Below are positions 39,170 through 47,813 of a DNA stretch of 64,000 nucleotides, in pieces. The position numbers were made by a program, and so were the translations under genes. The notes under the pieces were generated by a model that saw only the letters and a program-made list of their open reading frames with translations, had not been told where the DNA came from and ran no database searches. Each line of letters begins with the position of its first letter. Within the stretch, counting starts at the first letter, position 1. The stretch is from Micromonospora sp. HM5-17 (lineage in GTDB: Bacteria > Actinomycetota > Actinomycetes > Mycobacteriales > Micromonosporaceae): positions 1-64,000 of the forward strand of contig NZ_RJWA01000013.1 in NCBI RefSeq assembly GCF_003762835.1, written 5' to 3'.

Positions 39170-42100
39170 ATGAGACGACCTCTATGGCTCCGTGCGGGAC
39201 TGGCGGCAGCCCTGGTTCCGCCATTGACACTGGTCGCCACCGCCAGCCCGGGTCTGGCGGAGCCGCCGCCGTCGTTCACCGCCACCGCGCTCAGCCCCGT
39301 CGCGAAGGTCAGCGGTGCGAAGGCCCCGAGCAGCAGCCTCGCCCGCACCGATCCGGCGCTGCTCGGCCGTACCGACGCCACGCCGATCCCGGTCCTGGTG
39401 AAGCTCGACTACGACGCGGTGGCCAGCTACGCCGGCGGCGTCAGCGGATACGCCCCGACCAGCCCTCGCACGACCGGCCGCAAGCTGTCCGGCTCCCCGG
39501 CCGAGAAACGCTACACCGACTACCTGGTCAGCCGCGAGAACGCGTTTGTCAAGGACCTGAGCAGGCGGGTCCCGACGGCGAAGGTCGGCCACCGCCTGCG
39601 CACGGTGTACGGCGGGGTCTCCGCCATCCTGCCGGCCAACAAGATCGGTGAACTGCTGAAGATGGACGGCGTCGTCGCCGTCCAGCAGGACACCCTGCGC
39701 CAGCCTCTCACCGACTCCAGCGGTGCGTTCATCGGTGCCACCTCGGTTTACCCGCGGCTCGGCGGCACCCGCAACGCCGGCAAGGGGGTCATCGTCGGGA
39801 TCATCGACACCGGCGCCTGGCCGGAGCACCCCTCCTTCGCCGACCAGGGCAACCTCGGCGCGCCGCCGCCGAAGCCGGACGGCACGCCGCGCACCTGCGA
39901 CTTCGGCGACAACCCGCTGACCCCGGCCGTGGACGTCTTCCGGTGCAACAACAAGCTGATCGGCGGCGCCCGGTTCCTCGACACGTACGACCAGGTCGCC
40001 GGTGACGACGTCTACCGGTCGGCTCGGGACAGCGGCGGTCACGGCACGCACACCGCCTCGACCGCGGTCGGCAACGTCGTCTCCTCGGCGAAGGTCTTCG
40101 GGGTGGAGCGCGGCCCGGTGGCCGGGATCGCTCCCGGAGCCTGGCTCTCGGTCTACAAGGTGCTCGGCCCGCAGGGCGGTTTCACCTCCGACATCGTCAG
40201 CGCGATCCAGCAGGCGGTGAAGGACGGCGTCGACGTCCTCAACTACTCCATCGGCGGCGGGGGCGGCGGCCCCACGGACCCGAGCATGCAGGCGTTCTGG
40301 GACGCGTACGCGGCCGGCGTCTTCGTCGCGGCCTCGGCCGGCAACTCCGGCCCGGGCGCCGGAACGGTCGACAACTACGTTCCGTGGGTGACGACCGTCG
40401 CGGCCTCCACCCAGACCCGCGAGTTCAGCTCGACACTGACGCTGCGCAGCGGCGGAGACACCCTGACCCTGACCGGTGCCTCGATCACCGCCGGCGTGCC
40501 GGACGCCACCCCGGTGGTGCTGGCAGAGTCGGTTCCGGGCTACTCCGGCGGCGCCATCTGCCAGACCCCCGCGGCGGCCGGGACGTTCACCGGCAAGATC
40601 GTGGCGTGCCAGCGCGGGGTGAACGGCCGGATCGAGAAGGGCTACAACGTGGCGCAGGGCGGCGCGGTCGGAATGATCCTCTACAACCCGACCCTGCAGG
40701 ACGTCGAGACCGACAACCACTTCCTGCCGGCGGTGCACCTGGCCGACGGCACCAGGTTCAAGGCCTTCATGACCGAACACTCCGAGGTGACCGGGTCGTT
40801 CACCGCGGGCCAGACGCACAGCGGCAAGGGTGACGTGATGGCGGCGTTCTCGTCGCGGGGGCCGGGCGGTCTGGTCCTCAAGCCGGACATCACCGCGCCG
40901 GGCGTCCAGATCCTCGCCGGCAACACGCCGACGCCGGACGCGGTCGACGGCGGCCCGGCCGGCCAGTACTACCAGGCCATCGCCGGCACCTCGATGTCCG
41001 CGCCGCACATCGCCGGCGCCGCCGCGCTGCTGGCGGCGCTGCATCCGGAGTGGAGCCCGGGCCAGATCAAGTCGGCGATGATGACCACGGCGACGACCGA
41101 CGTGGTCAAGGAGGACGAGACCACCCCGGCCGACCCGCTGGACTACGGCAGCGGTCGCCTCGACCTGACCAAGGCCGACGAGCCCGGCCTGACCTTCGAC
41201 GAGACCGCCGACCGGATGCTCGCGCTCGGCGCGGACCCCCTCCGCGCGATCGACCTGAACCTGCCGTCGGTCGACGCCAAGGTGATGCCGGGCCGGATCA
41301 GCACCGTCCGCACCGCGACGAACGTCAGCGGCAAGACCCAGCGGTACACGGTGAAGGTCACCTCGCCGGCCGGAAGCCGGATCACCGTCTCGCCGCGTAC
41401 GTTCACCGTCAAGCCGGGCAGGTCGGTGAAGCTCCGGATCGAGATCTCGTCGACCGCGCCGACCGCGCAGTACTTCGGCGAGATCCGGCTGGTGCCGGCG
41501 ACCAGGAAGCTGCCGACCCTGCACCTGCCGGTGGCGTTCGTCCCCCGGCAGGGCGACGTCAGCCTCACCACCTCCTGCACGCCGGACCCGGTGTCCTGGC
41601 TCGGGACCAGCACCTGCACGGTGACCGCCCAGAACAACTCGTCCACGGCGACGACGGCGAGCCTGACCACCACCACGACGGTCCGGCTGCCGATCGTGTC
41701 GGCCTCGGGGGCGAAGGTCACCAACCCACTGAAGGCGGAGCGGAAGGGCGTCACGCTCCCCGGCCGCAAGGCGGGGGTCCCGTCGCTCGGTGCCGGCACC
41801 ATCGCCGGTGAGTGGCTCCCACTCGCCGACTTCGGCATCCCGCCGCAGGCGGTCGGCGACGAGGATCTGCTCAGCTTCAACGTGCCGGAGTTCGTCTTCA
41901 ACGGGGAGCGGTACACCTCGCTCTCGGTGGACTCCAACGGCTACCTGGTCGTCGGGCCCGCCACCGCCGAGGACAACAACTGCTGCCAGTTGCCCGGTTC
42001 CCTGCCAGATCCGGCCCGTCCGAACAACATCCTGGCGCCGTTCTGGACCGACCTGGACGGCACCGGCGCCCCCGGTATCTATGCCGCCACGCTCACTGAC

Positions 42101-42505
42101 GGCACCCGACGCTGGCTGGTCGTGGAGTGGCAGGTCAACGTCTGGGGCACCAACTCCAACCGGCACTTCCAGGTCTGGATCGGGCTGAACGGTACCCAGG
42201 ACATCGTCTTCGCCTACGACCCGGCCGCGCTGCCGGCCACCCCGAACAACCAGCCGTACCTGGTCGGGGCGGAGAACGCGGACGGCAGCGGCGGCGCCTC
42301 GCTGCCCGCCGGCACCCTGCCGACCGGCGACCTCCGGGTCACCAGCACGGACCCGGTCCCGGGTGGCTCCGTCTCGTACACCGTCAAGGTACGGGGCCTG
42401 CTTCCCGGTACGGGCACCGTCACCAGCACGATGACCAGCCCGATCGTCCGCGGAACCACGGTGGTACCGGACGACGTCACGGTCAGGTCGCCGGGCCGCG
42501 GGTGA
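39170..42505 (+). CDS. Secreted subtilisin-like serine protease (S8) with C-terminal extension
   Basis: The protein has 1111 residues. A signal peptide (about 1-31, ending GLA-E) is followed by an I9-type propeptide (about 80-170). The catalytic domain has Asp213 (IIDTGAW), His291 (GGHGTH) and Ser608 (GTSMSAPH), with a PA domain inserted at about 430-550. An Fn3-like domain (about 710-800), a CARDB-like stretch and a beta-rich domain around 900-1060 (SLSVDSNGYLVVG, NNILAPFWTDLDGTG) follow. The ATG at 39170 follows AGAGGAAA. It is extracellular and probably degrades proteins or processes other secreted products. A strong terminator follows. Confidence 0.93.
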   Translation: MRRPLWLRAGLAAALVPPLTLVATASPGLAEPPPSFTATALSPVAKVSGAKAPSSSLARTDPALLGRTDATPIPVLVKLDYDAVASYAGGVSGYAPTSPRTTGRKLSGSPAEKRYTDYLVSRENAFVKDLSRRVPTAKVGHRLRTVYGGVSAILPANKIGELLKMDGVVAVQQDTLRQPLTDSSGAFIGATSVYPRLGGTRNAGKGVIVGIIDTGAWPEHPSFADQGNLGAPPPKPDGTPRTCDFGDNPLTPAVDVFRCNNKLIGGARFLDTYDQVAGDDVYRSARDSGGHGTHTASTAVGNVVSSAKVFGVERGPVAGIAPGAWLSVYKVLGPQGGFTSDIVSAIQQAVKDGVDVLNYSIGGGGGGPTDPSMQAFWDAYAAGVFVAASAGNSGPGAGTVDNYVPWVTTVAASTQTREFSSTLTLRSGGDTLTLTGASITAGVPDATPVVLAESVPGYSGGAICQTPAAAGTFTGKIVACQRGVNGRIEKGYNVAQGGAVGMILYNPTLQDVETDNHFLPAVHLADGTRFKAFMTEHSEVTGSFTAGQTHSGKGDVMAAFSSRGPGGLVLKPDITAPGVQILAGNTPTPDAVDGGPAGQYYQAIAGTSMSAPHIAGAAALLAALHPEWSPGQIKSAMMTTATTDVVKEDETTPADPLDYGSGRLDLTKADEPGLTFDETADRMLALGADPLRAIDLNLPSVDAKVMPGRISTVRTATNVSGKTQRYTVKVTSPAGSRITVSPRTFTVKPGRSVKLRIEISSTAPTAQYFGEIRLVPATRKLPTLHLPVAFVPRQGDVSLTTSCTPDPVSWLGTSTCTVTAQNNSSTATTASLTTTTTVRLPIVSASGAKVTNPLKAERKGVTLPGRKAGVPSLGAGTIAGEWLPLADFGIPPQAVGDEDLLSFNVPEFVFNGERYTSLSVDSNGYLVVGPATAEDNNCCQLPGSLPDPARPNNILAPFWTDLDGTGAPGIYAATLTDGTRRWLVVEWQVNVWGTNSNRHFQVWIGLNGTQDIVFAYDPAALPATPNNQPYLVGAENADGSGGASLPAGTLPTGDLRVTSTDPVPGGSVSYTVKVRGLLPGTGTVTSTMTSPIVRGTTVVPDDVTVRSPGRG

Positions 42506-42540
42506 CAACCGGCCGGTCCGCCGGCTGACCGCACGAGCGC

Positions 42541-42574
42541 GAAGGGCACCCGAGCCACCCCTCGGGTGCCCTTC
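42541..42574. terminator. Terminator of the subtilase gene
   Basis: Fourteen-base perfect arms (42541-42554, 42561-42574) with loop CCACCC, 36 bases past the subtilase stop and facing the convergent DUF72 gene. Confidence 0.8.
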
Positions 42575-42670
42575 GTCGTCGGCGGCGGCGACCGTGTCAC
42601 GCGGCGACGGGGCGCCTCGACACCGTGACCGCGGTGGTGGAGTGGCCGCCGCCGGCGCCGCGTCGAGCGG

Positions 42671-43522
42671 TCAGAAGAGGGTCAGGGGCTCGACCGGAGC
42701 CGGCTCGGGCAGTGCCGCGAGGTCGGGCACCCGGGCCCGGACGTCGTCGTGGAAGCGGCGGGCGAGCACGGGTGCCTCGGCGTTGTCCGGCGTGTGGATG
42801 AACACGGTCGGCGAGCGACCCTCACACAGCCACCCGGCGACCACCTCGATCCAGGGCTGCCAGCCCTCGATCGTCCGCGCGGGGTCGTCGCGGCCGAGGT
42901 ACCGGACGATCGGCCGGTCGGTCAGCGCGACCGCCCGCAGCGGCAACCGCGGCTTCCTGGTCCAGGCCTCCCGTTCGGCGTCGCTGGTCGGCGGGCTGCG
43001 GAAGAACGCCGTCGTGTCGAACGGGACCCACTCCGCGGTCGCCGTGGCGAGGACTCCCTCGAGCAGCCGCGCGGCCCGGGGATCCGTGAAGAACGCGGGG
43101 TGCCGGACTTCTACGGCGTACCGGTGGGATCCGGGCAGCCGGCGCAGAAAGCGGGCCAGCGCGGGCAGCTCGGCGGGGGTGAACGATCCCGGCATCTGGA
43201 TCCAGAGGGCGTGCGCCCGCGGACCGAGTGGCTCGATCGCGTCCAGGAAGGCCCGCAACGGCTCGTCGACGTCGGCGAGCCGGCGCTCGTGGGTGACGAG
43301 CTTCGGAAACTTGATCACGAACCGGAAGTCCGGATCGGTCTGGCGTGCCCAGGAGGCGACGGTGTCCCGGGACGGTGTCGCGTAGAAGGTGGTGTTGCCC
43401 TCGACCGCGTTGCACCACCCCGCGTAGGCCCGCAGACGTTCGTGCGCCGGTAGCGGGTGCGGCACCAGGCGCCCCTGCCAGGAACGGTGCGTCCACATCG
43501 CGCACCCCACGTGCAGACGCAT
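42671..43522 (-). CDS. DUF72 (YecE-family) TIM-barrel protein
   Basis: The protein has 283 residues. Family blocks: VGCAMWTHRSWQG (about 5-17), YAGWCNAVEGNTTFYATPS (about 32-50), DFRFVIKFPKLVTHERRL (about 64-80), LWIQMPGSF near 108 and the C-terminal FIHTPDNAEAPVLARRF (about 243-259). The biochemical function of the family is not established. The ATG at 43522 follows a GGAGGGG about ten bases upstream. The prfH stop is 110 bases upstream on the same strand, so it may share the rtcB-prfH transcript. Confidence 0.88.
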   Translation of the reverse strand: MRLHVGCAMWTHRSWQGRLVPHPLPAHERLRAYAGWCNAVEGNTTFYATPSRDTVASWARQTDPDFRFVIKFPKLVTHERRLADVDEPLRAFLDAIEPLGPRAHALWIQMPGSFTPAELPALARFLRRLPGSHRYAVEVRHPAFFTDPRAARLLEGVLATATAEWVPFDTTAFFRSPPTSDAEREAWTRKPRLPLRAVALTDRPIVRYLGRDDPARTIEGWQPWIEVVAGWLCEGRSPTVFIHTPDNAEAPVLARRFHDDVRARVPDLAALPEPAPVEPLTLF

Positions 43523-43632
43523 GATCCCGCGTCCCCTCCCCCAGTGCACTCGGCGGCCCGGCTATCCGCACGACCGCCCGCCGGTACGGTATACGAACAC
43601 TCCGGCGGCGCGGAGGGTGCGACGCCCCCGGC

Positions 43633-44286
43633 CTACCCCGACCGGGCCGCACCGGGCCCGAGCCCCGGTCGTTCGACCCGGACGGGATCGCCGCGGACAA
43701 GATCGTCGTGGACCCGCCAACGGGCGGTCGCCGCGGCCCGCCTCGCGATCTGGTCGTTCCGCTCGAGCCGCTGTCGCAGCAGCTCCAGCGCGAGGCGACG
43801 GTTCTGGCTGAACCGCCGTTCGGCGTCGACCACGACGACGATCCCCGAGGGGCGGTGCGTCGCCCGGACGGCGGTGCTGACCTTGTTCCGGTGCTGTCCG
43901 CCGGGTCCCCCGGTCCGGCACGGGACGATCTCGACGTCCGCCTCGTCGAATCCGCTGCGTGGCGGGTCGACCTGGCACGGCCGGGCGACGACGTACCAGT
44001 TCTTGCGGCCGGCGCGCGCCCGGTAGGGGCTGGGTGCCTGCCAGCACAGTGTCCCGGTCCACGAGCTCACGAACTCCTCGGCGCCGGCGCCGGAGATCCC
44101 CAGCAGGACCGAGCGGTAGGTGCCCGGCCGGTCGCCGGGAACGGTCTGGACCCGGCGGGTCCTGATCCCCCGCCGGCCGGCGTCGGCCTCCAGCCGGCGC
44201 ACCAGCTGCGCGACGGCCCAGGCGCACTCCCGGGGGCCACGCCCGGCCGAGACGAGCAGGTGACGCTCGCCGCCGGTCACGCTCAC
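43633..44286 (-). CDS. prfH: Release-factor homologue PrfH
   Basis: Release-factor-like peptidyl-tRNA hydrolase that frees nascent chains from ribosomes with damaged 16S rRNA, preparing them for repair by RtcB. The 217 residues carry the catalytic GGQ at 129-131 (GGPGGQHRNKVSTAV) and the following ATHRPSGIVV block. The stop-codon-recognition domain of RF1/RF2 is replaced by a short N-terminal domain (about 1-110, with AQLVRRLEADA and RSVLLGISG). The GTG at 44286 overlaps the rtcB stop (GTGA). That pairing makes the PrfH identity firm. Confidence 0.92.
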   Translation of the reverse strand: MSVTGGERHLLVSAGRGPRECAWAVAQLVRRLEADAGRRGIRTRRVQTVPGDRPGTYRSVLLGISGAGAEEFVSSWTGTLCWQAPSPYRARAGRKNWYVVARPCQVDPPRSGFDEADVEIVPCRTGGPGGQHRNKVSTAVRATHRPSGIVVVVDAERRFSQNRRLALELLRQRLERNDQIARRAAATARWRVHDDLVRGDPVRVERPGLGPGAARSG

Positions 44287-45497
44287 GACCGCCCCCGGCT
44301 CCGGCGGCGTGCCGGAGCCTCCCGCCGGCCGGTACCGCCGGAGCCGGCCCCGGCGCGCTCGGCCGTCTTGTAGGTGACGAGCGGGACCGTCGAGGCGACC
44401 GGGGTGGCCAGACCGTGGTCGGTGAGGTCGGCGATCACCTGTTCGATCCGCTTGTACGCCATGGGCGCCTCCTCGAACAGCAGCTGGCGCTCGCCGCACA
44501 CCACGATCGAGCCGAGCGGCGTCCGCCGCAGCTCCTCGACCGTGTGCTTGGCCCGGCCCCGGCGCAGGGCGTCGGCGCGGGACATCTTGCGGCCGGCACC
44601 GTGGGCGACCGAGAAGTTGGCCTCCGGCCCGGCGTGGGCGGCCACCAGGTAGGAACACGTCCCCCGGGTTCCGGCGACGAGGACGTCACCGCCATCCCCG
44701 GGTGCCGCACCCTTGCGGTGCAGGTACCTCCCGTCGCGGATCTCGACCAGGTTGTGGCACCGGTCAACGACCGGCTCGGTGGGCTCGGCCCCGAGCGCGT
44801 GTAGCACCCGGGCGGCGATCAGCCGCCGGTTGAGCGAACCCCAGCGCACGGCGGCGTCGTGTCTGGCCAGGTACGCCGCGGGGTCGGCGGCCGGGCCGGC
44901 GCCGTACCGGTCGGTGTGCTCCCGCAGGATGCGTTCGCCCAGGCCCCGGGAGCCGCTGTGCACGATGAGAACGACGTCCCGGGCGGCGAGTCCGAGCCGG
45001 GCCGCGTGGCCGGGGTCGAGGACGCTCTGGATCCTCGCCAGCTCCACGAAGTGGTTGCCCCGGCCCACCGTCCCCAGCCCGTCGGTGTGGCCGGCGGGGA
45101 TGTCGCCGTCCACCACGGCCCAGGCCGGGTCGTCGGCGTCCCGCTCGGGGTCCAGGGCCCGGTCGAGGTCCGGGAACCGGGCGGCGAGCTGCTCGGGTAC
45201 GACGCGTTTGAGCGCGACCGGAAACACGGCGATACCACAGCCGATGTCGGACCCCACGAGGTGCGGGTACAGCACGGTCGACGCCATGGCGGCGCCGATG
45301 GGCGCCCCCTTGCCGGGGTGCAGGTCCGGCATGGCGGCGACGTGGATCATCCCGTCGAGGGCCGCCACCTGGTGGCACTGCGCGACGGCGTCGGACTCGA
45401 TCCAGCTACGGGCGGAGGCAAAGATGGTGACGGTGGCCGATCCGGTGGTGGGGACGGCCCGGGGCAGGAACGCCTGCCCAGAGTGTTGCTGCGACAA
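44283..45497 (-). CDS. rtcB: RNA-splicing ligase RtcB (PrfH-associated type)
   Basis: GTP- and Mn-dependent ligase joining 2',3'-cyclic-phosphate (or 3'-phosphate) and 5'-OH RNA ends. The 404 residues show MPDLHPGKGAPIGAAM (about 56-71), GSDIGCGI with the metal Cys at about 87, GTVGRGNHF (about 142-150), HSGSRGLG and the guanylylated His299 in AHGAGRKMSR. The C-terminal 25 residues are a basic tail. The likely start is TTG at 45497, with GGAAAG about seven bases upstream; homology begins by ATVTIFASARSW (about 21). Coupled with prfH, it should rejoin 16S rRNA cut by nucleases. Confidence 0.93.
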   Translation of the reverse strand: MSQQHSGQAFLPRAVPTTGSATVTIFASARSWIESDAVAQCHQVAALDGMIHVAAMPDLHPGKGAPIGAAMASTVLYPHLVGSDIGCGIAVFPVALKRVVPEQLAARFPDLDRALDPERDADDPAWAVVDGDIPAGHTDGLGTVGRGNHFVELARIQSVLDPGHAARLGLAARDVVLIVHSGSRGLGERILREHTDRYGAGPAADPAAYLARHDAAVRWGSLNRRLIAARVLHALGAEPTEPVVDRCHNLVEIRDGRYLHRKGAAPGDGGDVLVAGTRGTCSYLVAAHAGPEANFSVAHGAGRKMSRADALRRGRAKHTVEELRRTPLGSIVVCGERQLLFEEAPMAYKRIEQVIADLTDHGLATPVASTVPLVTYKTAERAGAGSGGTGRREAPARRRSRGRS

Positions 45498-45793
45498 CGA
45501 CGCTCTTTCCGGTAGAGGGGTGGGGACGGACGGGTGCCACGGCTCACCCGGACGCGGATCGGCGCTGCCGGGGCCTCGGCTGGACTGGGATGTCGTCCGT
45601 CAGAACGTCATGGCCCCACCCTGGCCGCACCCGGGCCGGCACGGCAAGTGGTTTTCGGGCGGCGTACGCCGGGCCGAGGCGGCCGGACGCCGGTCCCGGT
45701 CGGTTTGTCGGGCGGCTTTGTGGGAACGGCCACCGCCATGGACGCGCGGAGGACGACGCGGGGTCGACGCGACCGGCACGACGGGGCGGACCG

Positions 45794-46870
45794 GTGACCG
45801 CGGTGGGCGGGACCGGCTCGGGTCTGCGGGTCGTGGTGGTCGGCGCGACCGGCAACGTCGGGACGAGCCTGGTCGAGGCGCTGAGTGGTGATCCGGCGGT
45901 CGGCACGATCGTCGGGGTCGCCCGGCGACGGCCGCGCTGGCGGGTGCCGAAGACCGAGTGGATCGAGGCCGACATCGTGGAGTCGGACCTCGCGGAGATC
46001 TTCGACGGGGCCGACGTCGTGGTCCACCTCGCCTGGCTCTTCCAACCGACCCACCAGCCGCTCACCACGTGGCGGGTGAACGTCGTCGGCGGCCGGCGGG
46101 TCTTCGCGGCGGTCGCCCGCGCCGGAGTACGGGCGTTCGTCTACGCCTCCAGCGTCGGGGCGTACTCGCCGGGGCCGAAGGACCGGCCGGTGGACGAGGG
46201 TTGGCCGACGGACGGCTGGCCGGTCGCCGGCTACACCCGGGAGAAGGCGTACCTGGAGCGGGCCCTCGACGCCTTCGAACAGCAGCAGCCGCACGTCCGG
46301 GTGGTCCGGTTCCGCCCCGGGTTCATCTTCAAGCGGGAGGCCGCCAGCCAGCAGCGACGGCTCTTCGCCGGTCCGCTGCTGCCCGGGCGGCTGGTCCGAC
46401 CGGGAATCGTGCCGGTCGTACCGGACCTCCCCGGTCTGCGGTTCCAGGCGCTGCACGCGGCGGACGCCGCGGAGGCGTACCGGTTGGCGGTGGTACGGGA
46501 CGTCCGCGGCGCCTTCAACCTCGCCGCGGAGCCGGTCGTCGACGCCCGCCTGCTCGCCGACTGCCTGCGGGCCCGAACGGTACGGCTGCCCGCCGGTCCG
46601 GTCCGCGCCGTCCTGGCCGCCGCCTGGCACCTGCACCTGGTGCCCGCCGCCCCGCACCTGCTCGACGCGGTGTTCCGGATACCGGTGATGGACACCTCGC
46701 GGGCCGAGCGGGAGTTGGGCTGGTCGCCCCGGCACAGCGCCCGCGAGGCGATCGAGGAGTTTCTGGACGGCCTCCGGGCGACCGCCGGTCTGCCGACCGC
46801 CCCGCTGGCGTCCCGGCCCGGCGGCGGGCGACTGGCGGAGGTCGCGACCGGCGTCGGCGAGCGACCCTGA
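45794..46870 (+). CDS. NAD-dependent epimerase/dehydratase family protein (SDR)
   Basis: The protein has 358 residues. The Rossmann motif VVVVGATGNVGTSLVEAL is at about 13-30 and the SDR active site is likely in YASSVGAYSPG (about 118) with YTREKAYLE (about 147-155, YxxxK). The C-terminal part resembles sugar-nucleotide epimerases, including the final TSRAERELGWSPRHSAREAIEEFLDG. The substrate is unknown. The GTG at 45794 follows GGGGCGG. It is divergent from rtcB with 296 bases between them, in which no gene is seen. Confidence 0.85.
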   Translation: MTAVGGTGSGLRVVVVGATGNVGTSLVEALSGDPAVGTIVGVARRRPRWRVPKTEWIEADIVESDLAEIFDGADVVVHLAWLFQPTHQPLTTWRVNVVGGRRVFAAVARAGVRAFVYASSVGAYSPGPKDRPVDEGWPTDGWPVAGYTREKAYLERALDAFEQQQPHVRVVRFRPGFIFKREAASQQRRLFAGPLLPGRLVRPGIVPVVPDLPGLRFQALHAADAAEAYRLAVVRDVRGAFNLAAEPVVDARLLADCLRARTVRLPAGPVRAVLAAAWHLHLVPAAPHLLDAVFRIPVMDTSRAERELGWSPRHSAREAIEEFLDGLRATAGLPTAPLASRPGGGRLAEVATGVGERP

Positions 46871-46925
46871 TCCGCCCGACCCGGGCCGACCGCACGGATC
46901 CGACACCCGCGTCGCACCCCGCTCT

Positions 46926-47630
46926 TTCGGCGCCCTCAACGCCGCGACCGGAGAGATCATCTGGCAGGTGCCCGAACCGCACGGCGGCCAGGCGGTGGGT
47001 CCGGCCACCACGGCCAACGGCGTGGTCTACTACGGCGCACTGAACGGCTACATGTACGCGTTCGACGCCGCCACCGGCGAGCTGCTCTGGGAGTACCAGG
47101 GCGTCGGGGCCTCGAACGCGGGACCGGCCATCGTCGACGGGCGGCTGTACTGGGGCAACGGCTACGAACGCCTCGGGCCGACCAGCACGACGTTCTACGC
47201 CTTCGGTCTCCCCGGCGCCCCGACCACGCCGCCCACCACGCCCCCGACGACCCCACCCACGACCACCCCTCCGACGACCCCACCCGCGACGACACCGCCC
47301 ACGACACCGCCGACCAGTTCTCCGGCCCGTGCCTGCGACGCGACGTACCGGGTGGTGAGCGAGTGGCCCGGCGGCTTCCAGGGTGAGGTGGTGGTACGGG
47401 CCGGGCCCACACCGATCAACGGCTGGACCGTCCGGTGGACCTTCCCGGCCGGCCAGCGGATCAGCCAGCTCTGGAACGGCACGCTCACCACCACCGGCGC
47501 TGACGTGACGGTCCGGAACGCGCCCTACAACGGCTCGCTGCCCGCGAACGGCACCACGACCTTCGGGTTCCTCGCCAGCTGGACGGGCAGCAACACACCG
47601 CCGGCCGCGACCAGTTGCACCAGTCCCTGA
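46926..47630 (+). pseudogene. 5'-truncated PQQ-type beta-propeller protein with CBM2
   Basis: Only the 3' part of a secreted polyvinyl-alcohol-dehydrogenase-like protein remains. Homologous sequence starts abruptly with FGALNAATGEIIWQVPEP at about 46926, then YGALNGYMYAFDAATGELLWEY and the last blade. A Pro/Thr linker (about 47215-47320) and an intact CBM2 cellulose-binding domain (about 47330-47627, CDATYRVVSEWPGGFQ and GWTVRWTFPAGQ) follow. There is no signal peptide, no early blades and no start with a ribosome-binding site. The frame runs upstream into sequence with no propeller similarity, directly after the epimerase stop at 46870. A deletion is the simplest explanation. Confidence 0.75.
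47215..47330 (+). repeat. Pro/Thr linker repeat
   Basis: Degenerate CCNACNACN triplet repeats encode PTTPPTTPPTTPP-type linker between the propeller fragment and the CBM2 domain. A normal flexible linker, not a regulatory repeat. Confidence 0.7.
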
Positions 47631-47650
47631 CGGACGGGGTCCCCGCCGAC

Positions 47651-47695
47651 GACGAGGCCCGCGTGGCGCGCTCCCTCGCGCCCGCGGGCCTCGTC
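47651..47695. terminator. Hairpin terminator between convergent genes
   Basis: Thirteen-base perfect arms (47651-47663, 47683-47695) with a 19-base GC-rich loop, between the CBM2 fragment and the pectate lyase gene. Confidence 0.7.
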
Positions 47696-47813
47696 CGGCC
47701 GACCGGTCGAGCGGGCGAGGTCGGCGGAGCCGAATCCCGGACGACGTCCGCCGGTTGGCCGGGGGTGGCCGCGCTGTCGACGGGTTACGCCCGCACCGCG
47801 GCGGATCCTCCCG

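Noticed and set aside
39182-42508. An 1108-codon open frame antisense to the subtilase
   Set aside because: Arg/Gly/Asp-rich composition without domains; an effect of high GC on the complementary frame. The plus strand has the catalytic triad and signal peptide.
47215-47330. Microsatellite or regulatory repeat
   Set aside because: It encodes an ordinary Pro/Thr linker between two domains in the correct frame.
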